Below are positions 1-11,370 of a stretch of 64,000 bases of DNA, one piece after another. A model generated the notes under the pieces. It was not told where the DNA came from, searched no databases, and worked only from the letters and a program-made list of their open reading frames with translations. The translations under genes and the position numbers were made by a program. Positions within the stretch are counted from its first letter, which is position 1, and the number at the start of each line of letters is the position of its first letter. Source of the stretch: Viola odorata (taxonomy: Eukaryota; Streptophyta; Magnoliopsida; Malpighiales; Violaceae); the NCBI GenBank assembly GCA_963691705.1, contig OY829540.1, forward strand, positions 48,520,158 through 48,584,157, read 5' to 3'.

Positions 1-860
1 TGTTAGTGACTTGCAAACAAATTAAAACAGGGTAGAACAATCGCACGAAAGCATAATTAAATATACCAACCGGTTAAGTCAGCTGGAGGAAGACTGAACA
101 GAGGTAAATGAAACTTTGTCGAAGAAAAAATGTCAGGACTTTAAGACGTTCAGATTTCTAGCTGATAAACCACAGAAGCAAACGAAATCGAAGTCAAGTT
201 GAGAAAAACAAAAAGCTAATTAAGGTGGCTTTTAAAGAATTAGAATGTAAAGATGAGATCTTACGCATTGAATGAGTTCTGAATTCTCGGAAATGGATTG
301 GATTGATATATGATCTCGATCCCCAGCTAAAGAACCAAATGTTCTTGAATCTTGAATGGGTAAACACTGCACCAACTGTTTCTCAAGTGATCTCAAGTAA
401 GCATTTTTAATGAGCATTGACGAAGCCATCAAAGTCTCCGCTAGGTTGACTTTGAACATTTGTTGAGAAAATGCGCGTTGCGGGTCTTAAATTAAGTAAA
501 CTATAATAATTAATTCACTAATTATTATCGTCGTAAAACCCGATCCGACCATTAATTCTGATCAAATTAATTCAATATTACGATTTTAGAAATACTTTTA
601 TTACAACTTTTTATTAGCGGTGACAATTTTTTAAAATTTATGTCGCGCGTGATTACGCTGGTTAATTAAATTGAAAAGGTTGGGACAATTAAATCATTTT
701 TATTCTTGAAACAAATTAGCATAATGGACCTTTTTTTTCTAAGCAGTATATTGGACCTACTCTTAAACTTTAAAAATAAATCAAATATAGATAGTATAAA
801 TAGGTGAATCGTCTTACATGCACTCAATGAGTAAAGTTAATTCAGTGAGTTGATATTTTT
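1..860. other. AT-rich DNA, no gene assigned
   Basis: No protein family or repeat end was recognised. A 75-codon minus-strand frame at 232-459 is the longest; it contains a possible splice donor (GTAAGA on the minus strand near 264-269), so it could be an internal exon of a gene running off the left edge. I could not link it to a second exon and do not call a gene. Confidence 0.3.
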
Positions 861-1137
861 ATTCCTAAGGTGTGTTTGGATTGGGATTAAAAGAGGTTAT
901 GAGTAAACTCATCTTAACCAAGTTTGGTGAAATTATTAGCATGGGCTGTATAAATTATTGTTGGTTAACATATTACGGGGTGTGGGAAAATATTTTTCTT
1001 CTCTGTTTTTTCTCTCTCTTAAACTTACACCTTATTATTCATTTCTTTTATTTACCGATGTGACTCATGTATCTCTTATCACTCTTTACTTTCTTATGCA
1101 TTATTATTGCTATGATTTGGATTTTCAGCCCCCTCCT

Positions 1138-1464
1138 ACACTCAGCACTTGTCTACATTGATGACATCATTTTCTTCTCACCTGATATGACCGCACATCA
1201 ATGATTTCTCCAACAATTCGCAGATATTGTTGTTCACTATGACATCATGCTCTCTGAACCAAAAATACATATTGCAAAAATAGAGATCGATTTCCTTGGC
1301 ATGCATATTAAAGATGGCGCATATCAACTGGGTGATCATATCGGAGCTGAACTTCTCAAATTTTCGGATGAACAACTCACTATCAAACAACTTCAGCAAT
1401 TCTTAGGCATCGTCAATTACTTCCGAGATTTTGTTCCAGCCATTGCCAAGATTTTTAAGCCTCT
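1138..1464 (+). pseudogene. Endogenous caulimovirid, end of reverse transcriptase (fragment 1)
   Basis: The translated frame carries the YIDD catalytic box of a reverse transcriptase, followed by the connection region (IDFLGM, then FLGIVNYFRDF) in the form typical of plant pararetroviruses rather than Ty3/gypsy. The frame is closed by a TGA at 1202-1204 and has no upstream palm, fingers, protease or coat region, so the copy is truncated on the left near 1130. At 1464 it is cut by a solo LTR; the same coding sequence resumes at 3248. This is a non-functional viral fossil. The class (Caulimoviridae-like) is fairly secure; assignment to a genus such as Florendovirus is a guess. Confidence 0.8.
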
Positions 1465-2469
1465 TGATGTGTGCTTGTCGAGGGCATGATCAACTAATTA
1501 CAACTTATCACCTACTACAAAAAAAATTGAAGACAGTGGCAAGAGGTTCGATTCACAGAGAATGGTGAAGACATACACTAGACAAGGCCAGATATATAGT
1601 AAAACAATAAAAGAAACAATGGGGGGGTTGGTTGGTTAATCTAGTTAACCAAGATAGAGATAGCTGCTAACAAAACAATTAATTAAAAGCAAATATCAAG
1701 GGCAAGAAAATAAAGAGTAATCGGGGGCAAGACATGCAAATAGAAATCAAGGGCGAGACATGCTAACAAAAATCAAGTAAAGAAATAAAGTCAGAAGAGA
1801 AAAGATCTTAGCAAAGGACATTCTCTGGTTGCGTCTAGGTCTAGATAATCATCGGCGCAAAAATATTCTATTCCTATGTCATAGACATGCTATAGGGGCC
1901 AAGTTTCCACTTAAACCCCCTACTTACCTTCTTAAGAGGAGTTACCCCCCGTTTCCACATATGAGGTAGCCTTGACGTTTCGTCGTCCCCCTAGGCACTA
2001 ATGCGGGGAGGCAATACTAAAACGCCCATGAAGCGGAGGTAAATCATATCTAGGGCACGATACCCCTCAGTTTGTCAAGCTCGTGGCAGTGCCCTAATCG
2101 GTCGCTTGCCCTATATTGGTGAAATCACACTGTAGCAACTTCTCCGCTCTAGGTGTCTACTTCTCCTAATGGCCTCACGTCAGTTATTATCATGAAGATG
2201 ATAGTAATCATCTAGGAGTTATTAGTTGGCCAGACTACTAATCTTGCCCTAGACGAATTAACAAGAAATCGGCAAACAAGCAAATACAACAATAAGAATA
2301 TATGAAGAACGATTTGGCCTCTTAACTATCCTTATGCAACCCTCAAAATACCTTTGCTAAGAAGGGAGAATCTACCTACTCATACCACAAAACAAATAAA
2401 TAAAATAAGAAAAGAAAGATTGCATAAAAGAAGAAGAACAAGAAGAAGAAAACTATTAAATGTTACCGG

Positions 2470-2486
2470 CCGGAGCAAAGCTCCGG
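2470..2486 (-). promoter_or_regulatory. Conserved LTR leader hairpin (solo LTR copy)
   Basis: CCGGAGC, a three-base AAA loop and GCTCCGG form a perfect 7-bp stem. The same hairpin occurs in both B LTRs (49198-49214 and 62183-62199), about 150 bp downstream of the TATA box in the minus-strand direction, so it would lie in the transcript leader. Confidence 0.5.
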
Positions 2487-2619
2487 TTAATTATAATGGC
2501 TGCTGAATGAAGATGTCTCAGCCACCACCCAAAAGGGGGAGGAGAGAAAAAGAGACGGCTCCTAAAAGAAGAAAGTAGAAAATATTTACAAGATGTCTAA
2601 AACCCTAAAAGCTAGAGGT

Positions 2620-2627
2620 TTATATAG
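2620..2627 (-). promoter_or_regulatory. TATA box of the solo LTR
   Basis: Minus strand CTATATAA, conserved at the equivalent place in both B LTRs (49371-49378 and 62346-62353). It is the likely core promoter of this LTR family. Confidence 0.55.
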
Positions 2628-3247
2628 TGTCCAGCCCACAAGAGGACAAAATCCACCTAAGGGACTACAAAATGACAAAATCCAGCTAAGGGGAGAGAGT
2701 GACAGCACATGGAGCGTGCTCCTTGGTCCAAAAGGGAATATTCTCAAAATGTGCCAGGAGGAATCTGCATGGAATCTCGTGTGGATCTTTTAGGTATCTT
2801 TCACTTTGGTCGGGATTTTGCAGACGCACGGCGGCTAGGGCACGATGACAAAATCAGCATCTAGGGCATGACGATATGATTAGCAACTAGGAAAAATTCT
2901 GAGAATATTCTGGATACGCATGGAATCTTCTAGAAACGCAAGGAATCCAGTACGAATCTTTGGGAATCTTTCTCTCTAGCTTTCGATTAAGAACTGATGT
3001 AAAGGCGTCGTGGGCACGAGGACTGCTCTCTGGTCTGGTTAGCGTCGAGGGCATGACGACACTTAGATCTTCTAGGCCTTGATGCTTCGAGCTCCCAAGA
3101 AATCCATCCAAAACCGCATGCTTTCGTTCATTTCTTCCTTTTGGCACAGATCTGTAATAAAGATGGGAATAGAGGCAAATCAGCAGTATCATGCCCAAGA
3201 AAAGGCTAAAAACAAGGAGAAAAATATGCCTAAGAAACACACTATCA

Positions 3248-4683
3248 CCTCTTCAGCAGCTCTTAAAGAAGAATCCTCCACTGTGGTCCTCTTCTCACAC
3301 TAAGGTGATTAAAGAACTCAAAAAGATTGGTCAGCAGCTTCCACCACTACACATCCCATCCACAGGCACACGTATCTTACAGACAGATGCAAGTGACAAA
3401 TACTGGGGAGCAGTTTTACTTGAAGAAAATAATGGTCACCATTCTATTTGTGGTCACAAGAGTGGTAAGTTCAAACCTTCTAAACTGCATTATCACTCCA
3501 CCTTCAAAGAGATCCTTGTTGTCAAAAATGTCATCGAAAAGTTTGAATTCCATCTTGTCGGCCATCACTTTACGGTTAAAATGGATGTCCCAGTTTCCAA
3601 AGATGTTACAGTTCAAACAGAAGCAAATCCCAAATGCTCAACTTCTCCGTTGGTCTCAATGGTTTAGTAAGTATTCCTTCTCCATCACACATATCTCCGG
3701 CAATACCAACTTTATCCCTAATTTCTTGTCCAGACCACTAAACCCCTCCAACCTTCCTTCCATTCACATGATGAGTCACTCTTCTTCCAATAACCCACTC
3801 TCTTATTTTCCTCATCCTTTATCTAAACACATTCCCCTAAAAATTCCAGAACTTCTGCATCAAAATACCCTTGATCAAGAGTCATACACACTTATTCTTC
3901 GATATCAATCTGAGATCATTCGTAAGTATGGTGAAACCATACACCCTAAATACCCTTTCATCCACCTATTTTGCCTCATATCTTTGTTTCATGTACTTAT
4001 GGAGGTACTCCACTTCTTTTGGTATGTGTCAAAATTATTATACAAGTATTCAGTTCAACATTAAAGAATTATGACGTCTCGTCCGATTGGCACAACATAT
4101 GTCAAATTTTGAGCATGACGGGCATATTACACCATTTCTACAATGTTATCATTCCCTTTCCTACTGGGAATTCATTTGCAAAAGAACATGGATGAAGTCC
4201 AGCAGACACCCAAAGTATTTTATTACTCAAATGGGTTCTCCAAATGCATTCATGGTTCTAATCTTTCATTGCCCACACCGCATCATTACCAATGCCGCTT
4301 CAAAAGATCTGGTTCCATTTCCTCAAGTCACTCTTTATTCAGCCAGCGATTATGAGTTTGGCTATCCATGAGATTTCCAAAAAAAAGACATGCTCCTCTA
4401 TCAGAAATGAATCAATGAACTCAATCGCAAGATCTCAGAAGAAATCTAGCCAAAAATGGAAGAGGATGCTCCATGGGAATTTATCCCACCTAAATACACA
4501 AGAATGTATCAAGATGACTTCCAACAGTACTATCATACCAAACGTCTCAAACTCCAACCAGATACGGCAATGCCAACGTCATCCCCTGCACAGCAAACTA
4601 CTCAAGGATTAGATACCATCGATGAAAGTCCGACATGTGCATATCTCAACCTCGGTGATAATCCAGATGATCCTTATCTATAA
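3248..4683 (+). pseudogene. Endogenous caulimovirid, RNase H and downstream coding region (fragment 2)
   Basis: This is the continuation of the fragment ending at 1464. The RNase H part shows the first catalytic aspartate in a TDASDKYWGAVL context and the HYHSTFKEIL block typical of plant pararetroviruses, ending near 3760 with a frame switch close to 3590. Downstream frames to 4683 (including 4087-4371 and 4456-4683) are broken by several frameshifts and stops and have no recognisable domain; they probably derive from the C-terminal viral region. The copy cannot encode a functional polymerase. Viral origin is well supported to about 3770 and inferred beyond. Confidence 0.75.
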
Positions 4684-5110
4684 TATCTTATCCCATGTGA
4701 AGATAAGTTTGTTATTTTAGGAGAAGACAAGTTCACCTCTATCTTTCCCTCCAAGTAAATGTGTTCCACAAAGTACTTCCAGCAGAAGGGACTTCATAAT
4801 CAAGTACTTCCAACTTAACCTGAAGTATCCTATGTACAGCAGTGTTTTGGTATTTTTTGTCATATTAGGCGTTTTGTTTGTTTGTGTGTTTTGTAATAAG
4901 TAGTAGCAAGTCATATGAAAACCTGTCCTATTAGGGAGTTTTTATTTTTGTTAGGGATTTTTATGCTAGTCTACAGTTAGATAAGCTTAGAACATGTGAA
5001 TTTCAAGCGTCTTATACCTGTGTCTTTCACATGGATAAGTTTATCCTTCCCCTATACATAGAGGGAGGTATCCATTGTACAAATCATCCAAAAAATAAAT
5101 AAAACTCAGC
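4684..5110 (+). promoter_or_regulatory. Possible caulimovirid intergenic/promoter region
   Basis: After the last viral-type frame, this non-coding block contains a TATA-like CTATACATAGAGGGAGG at about 5050 and an AATAAATAAA signal about 40 bp downstream, the arrangement expected of a pararetroviral promoter with the poly(A) signal shortly after the cap site. Assignment rests on position and these two motifs only. Confidence 0.35.
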
Positions 5111-7160
5111 CTACAAACTTCAAAATATGTCTAGTTAAATATCCTCTCTCTCTATCCAAGGTTCCTCTAAATTAGCCTTTCATTTCTGACTATACAACCT
5201 TTATCCTTTCAAACGAATATCTCATGGGTGACGATATGGTTTGCTTCAGCAACCTGTTCGCCCAACCATGAGATTTATTATTGTTCAAATGAAAGGTACA
5301 TGGTTAGCGTCATGGTTTCTCTCATTAAGCCATGTCAAGTCTCTCATTACTTAATTTGTTCAACCTACTAAAGAAACTGGTTAAAAGGCATCGACTTGCA
5401 CTGGAGCTAGATGGTCATGGAATGCCCTAGGTGCATACTTGTCATTCCTTGGTAGCCACTGCGCATACCTAAATTTTAATTAAACTATTAAAATGGGTCA
5501 CTTACCATACACTTTCTAACACTAAAGATAGTTTGGTTCTTGGAGTGTGGGGAGAAAAATAGGTTTGGTATGTTAGATTCTCAACTTTATTATGTTTGGT
5601 TCGTATTTTAGAATTATTTCTTGAAATCGTACTCCTAACTCTCCAGATATGGTCATGAAAAAAAAATCTAAAAAAAACTCTTAAAACCCAATTTTCTCAA
5701 ATTTAAAAAGAAGTTTTTATATGTTTACAATAATAACTTTATCTTTATATATATAGTTTTCTTGGGATCACTCTCCTAGTAATTACTTTCCGGATAATAT
5801 TACATTTCTAAGAGAGTTACATTCTTAGAATCAAACTCTATCTTAACCTATTAATATTTACTTACCCCCTTAATACTTCCACCTTTCCCCCCTAAATCTA
5901 AACACACCCTACTATTTTACACTAGGGTTGTCAATGGATCGGATTTTAATCTGAATCTGATCAGATCCGAATTAAGCGAATATTAAATAACTATTATCCT
6001 TTGTTAATCCGATTAGAGTCCGAACTCATTTATCTGTTTCCTTAACAAATTAAATATGGATCTATGTTAATCTGATCCAAAATAATAATAATAATTTATT
6101 TTTCCTATCGTAGCTAAAAAAAAGTGGTAAATTTTTTTGGAGTCGTGAAATAGTCTCATTCTCTTAAAAAAAAAAAAATTGGTCAAATCTCATTCCCTTA
6201 ATATAGTTAGCAGCAAACGTCTCATTCTATTAATAATAATTAGGGTTTCTTTATAAAATTTTGATATCTCTAAATTAAGTATGTATAGAATATAAAGAAA
6301 AAAAATTATAATTTTAAATTTTTTTTTTTTAAAGCTAATGGATATATTTGCTAAATTCAATAAGTACTCCAATTTCGTTAAAATTCGGATATGAATGTAA
6401 ATTATAAAAGTCGGAATTAATGGATAAATCTGATCCAATTTTTTTTAAAATAAGTTAGATATGAAATTACGATAATGCGACCCGTGGTCCGTGACACAAA
6501 GATTTAATGTTTATCAAAAGCCCATGTTGTTATCTTTAAAGCGCATGCAACCTCACTCAAGCTCAAGCTCAAGTTTGAAAAAAAATAAACATAAAAAATG
6601 CTCTTCATGGTGTAAAATTTTCTTCTAAAGATCAAAAGGCAGAAAAATAATAAATTATTCATTTAATTTTATCCATATAAATTCAATTTATGATTTATAT
6701 TATATAAATGCATTACAAATAATAAGAAAAATGAAGACTCGTTGCGGGTGATGACTATAAATAAACATATCGTTGAAATTAGAATGTTACAAACCGTAAG
6801 AAATACTCTAGATTCTAAAAGGTAGGAAACTAAATAAGAAAACTAGATAAATACATATAATTGTAGCTACTTAAAAACAAAAAACAAAAAACTTTTGGTC
6901 GTTGAAATTATAAATTTAGTACAAAAAGAATTGCCAATGGGTGTGTAGCAACTCATTCATTCCGGATAAATTATATTTATCATTTTTTGTTCTTAGCCAA
7001 CTTTTTCGTCTTAGCGCGACAAAATACTACGTAAGTAAAAGTGACCACAAATGGTTTTTTTTTGCTAATTGATGATTTTCTTGAGAAATTTTTACTTTTT
7101 TCTCTTATTTTGTCCATGTCTTGATTAAACGTTGCTCGAACTAAATCATTGTTGAGGTAT

Positions 7161-7296
7161 TATCCCGAACAGTAGCTTCAAACTTTCTTGGGCCTGTTTT
7201 GAGGCCCGGTCATTTCAACACGGCCCAATTGTTCAAATACTACATTGCTACGGACCTACGGTCGTTAGAGAGTTAGCTCTGGTGACAAATGGGCTT
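7161..7296 (+). repeat. Dispersed duplicate, copy 1 (partner at 26935-27090)
   Basis: Aligns with 26935-27090 on the same strand, sharing CTTGGGCCTGTTTYGAGGCCCGG, then CCCAATTGTT, and finally GCTCTGGTGAYAAATGGGCTTC. By eye identity is roughly 75-80% with small indels. No family was recognised. Confidence 0.65.
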
Positions 7297-8169
7297 CTTC
7301 CCCGCTGAAATACCCCTCGGGAAAGGAAGAATACTTGGTAATAATATGGTCAAGTCCAAGAAACATATAAATCAATGAGACAGCTCATCGTTAGGATAGG
7401 AATTTACGCTGAGACGTTAACATGTGCTTGCACTATTATTATTATTTTGTACGGACCACATGCTTTGAAATTGTAGATTTGAGAACTGAAATTTCAAAAA
7501 TTTGTTGTTTAATTTCCTGGTAGAAAATTGTAAATGATAAGTGACGATTAGTGACTTAATCTTCTCTCGATTCTTGCTGGACAATTCTCTTCCTTCATCT
7601 TTGAAGTGACAAGCAATGGTCACAAGAGTTTGCCCTTGTGATAAATGTTCTAAAGCTCAAGTTAGAGATGGTAGATATAAAGTTTAAGAACTCTATTGAA
7701 TGTAATTAATGAGATGATGATTGAATGCTAGAAATGATAATTGAGGGGTAATAAATTCAGAGAGAATTTGGTTGTTGTGTGTATTTATGAGAGTTTACTT
7801 AGTTATGCCTAAAAAATATGAAGTTTATATAGGACCCAAAACCTAGCCTCTAGGAACATGGATGTTATTTTCTATTTGATAATATCTTGTACTTCAAGGT
7901 TCATTTAATGCTTTGACGATCCTGGTTTTTTGTGTCTCTCTCTTTGACCGAAAGAGAATGTCTGCTTATCAGGTACATTTAATAAGCGTCAACTCTTTTT
8001 TGCAAGGGCTTTAAATGGTCTTGTATTTGGCCTGCAATAGTGGTTGGAGAGTTGGTGAAGGAGCCTGACGGTCGAAGGGACTCAAGTCTAAAGCGAAGCG
8101 CCTTCTGTCCCTTTAGCTCGCCTTGAGTGTGCTTCGCTGGGCTGTAATCGCTTTCAAGCTTGGGCGGGC

Positions 8170-8280
8170 GCTTGGGCTCATTCTTCATATGCCAAGCGTT
8201 TGAGCTCAATTCCCTTGTGTCAAGTGTTGGGCTCGCTTCCCCTATGCCAAGTGTTTTAGCTCACTTCACTTGGGCGTAGA
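8170..8280 (+). repeat. Degenerate tandem repeat of about 30 bp
   Basis: Three to four units built on the theme TGCCAAGYGTTTNAGCTC followed by a pyrimidine-rich TTCCC/TTCA segment. It lies in non-coding DNA and no function is suggested. Confidence 0.45.
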
Positions 8281-8829
8281 GAGAGAGAGCAGGAATGCTT
8301 TTGATTGCTTCGGGGGTGAAGCATACACTTCTCGCTTTCACTTAGGGAGTCAATTTCTCGCTTACGCGAATCACGCTTCTAGTGGTTAAGCGAATCGTAA
8401 ATATGTTATCAGTGAAAATTATAATAAATGAATTGATGTTGAATTGGAGTAGAAAGATGAGTTATTTGGGTGTTCGTAGAGAAAATCATTAAGTAGTTGG
8501 TCTTATTTTCGAGTTGGAGAAGAAGAGTAAACTTGTGGTTATTTTTGTCCATCTTTCATGGTTAGTGTCATGGTTTATTGCTTATATAACCCATTAGGGC
8601 TGAGAATGGGTCGAATATCCGATCAGATCTGATCCGACCCTAAAAAGACATCCGATCCGAACAAATCGGATATGGATATCGGGTCGGATAGGGCCATTTT
8701 GGTGTCTAACTATATGGCCTTCTAGTCGGATATCCGACAACATCCGATTTTTACACCTATTGATCATATTTACAAGAATGTCATTATTAATTAATTGGTA
8801 CAACATATTGTATCAAGTACCAACTCTTT

Positions 8830-11183
8830 TCAAAAGCCATATGCGATGTGCCGTATCAGAGGGAGGAGAGGATAGTGATCGAAGGGAGACTGATCGGGAG
8901 AAGCACTAACATTTCCATACTCACTAGGCAAGTCCAGCTTGTAGGCGTTGTCATTTATCTTTGCGATCACTTGGAAAGGACCATATCCTCGTGGATCAAG
9001 CTTTCTCATCCGCCTCTGTAGGAATCTCTCCTTCCGAAGGTGTAACCAAACCCAATCTCCGGGCTGGAAAGTAACCACTTGATGTCCCTTGTTCCGTTGG
9101 GCAGCAACCTTGGAGTTCATCTCCTCAATGTTGGCGTGAACCTTCTCATGTATCTTCTTGACAAGTTCTGCCTTCTTTGCGCCATCGATGCTAGCTAGCT
9201 GTTTCAAAGGCAAAGGACACAAATCTAGAGGAGTAGTATGGTTAAAACCATACACTACTTCAAAAGGTGTAAAACCCGTGGCAGAATGTATAGACCTATT
9301 GTAAGCGAACTCAACAAAAGGAATACAATCTTCCCAAGATTTAGCATTTTTTTTACAGTAGCACGAAGTAAGGAACCTAATGTTCTGTTAACAACCTCAG
9401 TTTGGCCATTAGTCTGTGGGTGACAAGTAGTGGAAAATAATAACTTGGTACCTAGCTTAGCCCACAAGAATTTCCAGAAATAACTAAGGAACTTAACATC
9501 CCTATCGCTAACAATGCTAAGTGGAATACCATGCAAACGTACTAATTCCTTAAATAATACATTCACAACGTTAGAAGCATCATTAATTTTAGAGCAAGGC
9601 ATAAAGTGAGTCATCTTAGAGAATCTATCTACGACAACAAAGATAGAATCCTTACCTCGCTTGGACCGTGGCAAACCAAGCACAAAGTCCATTGAAATAT
9701 CAGTCCAAAGGTGGTGTGGAACAGGCAGAGGCATATATTCACCATGATTCATTACACGAGACTTAGCTTTCTTACAAGTAATACATCGGCTAATCACACG
9801 TAACACATCCCACTTCATGTGAGGCCAAAAGAAATGTTCATGCAAATAAGCTAAAGTCTTATGCAACGCAAAATGCCCCATTAACCCCCCACCATGCGCC
9901 TCATGAACAAGTAATTGATGCATATTGCAATTAGGGATACACAATTTTGCACTACGAAATAAATAACCATCATGTACATGAAATCTATCCACACTAGTTT
10001 TTAAACATGCTTCATATAATTTCCCAAAATCAGGATCATTAGCATACATTTCTTTAACATGTTCAAACCCTAGCATTTTCGCATTCATGGTAGTGATAAA
10101 TGCATACCGCCTAGACAAAGCATCAGACACAATGTTTTTCACACCCTTTTTGTACTGAATAACATAGGGAAATTGTTCAATAAATTCCATCCAGGATGCA
10201 TGTCGCTTATTCAATTTTTCTTGACCCTTAAGATACTTAAGACTCATGTGATCAGTATGCACAATAAACTCTTTATGGCTCAAGTAATGTTGCCATGTAG
10301 TTAAAGCTCTAACTAATGAATATAACTTACGATCATAAGTAGAGTACCTAATCTGTGCATTTTTCAATTTCTCACTAAAATAAGCAACCGATTTTTTGTC
10401 TTGCAACAAAACAACCCCTATTCCTATTTCACTAGCATCACATTCAATCTCAAAAGGCTTTAAAAAATCAGGTAAGGCAAGAATAGGACTAAAAGTTAAC
10501 TTATCTTTCAAACTTTTGAAGGCATCCTCTTGTGTCTTTCCCCACTTAAACTCGACGTCCTTCTTTGTCACTTATGTTAATGGCGCTGCAATGGAGCTGA
10601 AATTCTTGACAAACCTTTGGTAGAAGCTTGCCAATCCGTGAAAGCTCCTCACGTCGCCAATGCTCTTTAGCGTAGGCCACTCTCTGATTGCTTTGATCTT
10701 GACATCGTCAACCATGATACCATCTGTACTCACAATATAGCTAAGAAAAAGCCTTATCCAAGTAAAATGAACACTTAGACATCTTAGCATACAACTTCTG
10801 ATTTTTAAGAGATTCAAAACCAAGCGAAGATGATTAATATGATCAGGCATAGTGCGGCTGTAAATCAGAATATTGTCAAAGTAAACAACAATAAATTTAC
10901 CAATGAATGCACACAACACATGATTCATCAATCTCATAAAAGTGCTAGGTACATTTGACAAACCAAACGGCATAACTAACCATTCATATAGCCCTTGTTT
11001 GGTTTTAAAAGCAGTCTTCCACTCATCCCCTTCTTTCATACGAATTTGATGGTAACCACTCATTAAATTAATTTTAAAAAATAGGGTACTACCATGCAAT
11101 TCATCTAACATACGTTCCTGGTTCGCTAGGAAACGTTTGTATTGTTGATCTTGCTCAAGGAATCCTCTTAGAACAGCAAACAA
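8830..11183 (-). pseudogene. Ty3/gypsy pol remnant (RT, RNase H, integrase)
   Basis: The minus-strand order is RT (10572-11183), RNase H plus integrase core (9255-10571) and integrase C-terminus (8830-9255). Visible motifs: [14 protein letters not shown] and a degraded active site YFDN for YxDD; RNase [13 protein letters not shown] and [10 protein letters not shown]; an integrase HHCC zinc finger; and a DDE core with VSDRDVKF and [11 protein letters not shown]. An in-frame TAA near 10572 splits RT from RNase H, and a frameshift in a T-run near 9350 displaces the integrase end. RT lacks its N-terminus, and gag and protease are absent next to it. The sequence is of the chromovirus-like plant gypsy type; the exact lineage was not determined. 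Confidence 0.9.
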
Positions 11184-11370
11184 GTAACTAATTGAGACAA
11201 TTAGATTCCTAACCCAACTTGTGGTTAGAACCCCAATTCGGAATCAACTAGGATCTTGAACTCAAGACTTCTAAGTTCCTAAACCAACGTGTGTTTAGAA
11301 CCCTAGAACGAAATAGACGATAGGGAAAAGATTGTTTTACTTAATCAAGACTGAATTCCAGTTAGCCAAG
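11184..11370 (-). repeat. Probable gypsy LTR, part 1 (split by element D)
   Basis: Non-coding DNA directly upstream of the truncated RT. Together with 23909-24289, from which it was separated by insertion of D at a CCAAG target, it would form a block of about 570 bp between a pol tail (24290-24556) and an RT start. This is the place expected of a minus-strand LTR. Ends were not defined. Confidence 0.35.

Larger units (their letters stand above)
1465..3247 (-). mobile_element. Solo LTR of a B-type Athila-like element
   Basis: The 1783-bp block starts TGATG and ends ATCA on the plus strand and is flanked by an exact 5-bp duplication CCTCT (1460-1464 and 3248-3252). It aligns along its length with the LTRs of element B (48138-49780 and 61120-62479) in the same orientation, although visibly more diverged. 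There is no internal region, so it is what remains after LTR-LTR recombination. It sits inside the caulimovirid coding region, so the virus copy was already in the genome when the element inserted. Confidence 0.92.
5111..8829. other. Intergenic DNA with small degenerate repeats
   Basis: No gene was found. The stretch at about 5520-5909 ends in AATCTAAACACACCC, resembling a hAT-type MITE end, but I could not find a clean opposite end or target duplication. Segments at 5930-6070 and 8600-8750 are full of GGATCCGA/ATCCGAT-type words. A block at 7161-7296 is duplicated elsewhere in the window, and 8170-8280 holds a short degenerate tandem repeat (both listed separately). Confidence 0.4.

Noticed and set aside
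872..1161. Short hydrophobic frames left of the caulimovirid fragment
   Set aside because: T-rich DNA with overlapping frames and no homology that I recognise.
868..5909. A large DNA transposon bounded by GGTGTGTTTGGATT (868) and AATCTAAACACACCC (5894)
   Set aside because: The ends are short, common MITE-like phrases; no target duplication or transposase supports one 5 kb unit.
5288..8590. Shared phrase CATGGTTAGYGTCATGGTTT at 5291 and 8558 as repeat ends
   Set aside because: Similarity does not extend beyond about 25 bp on either side.
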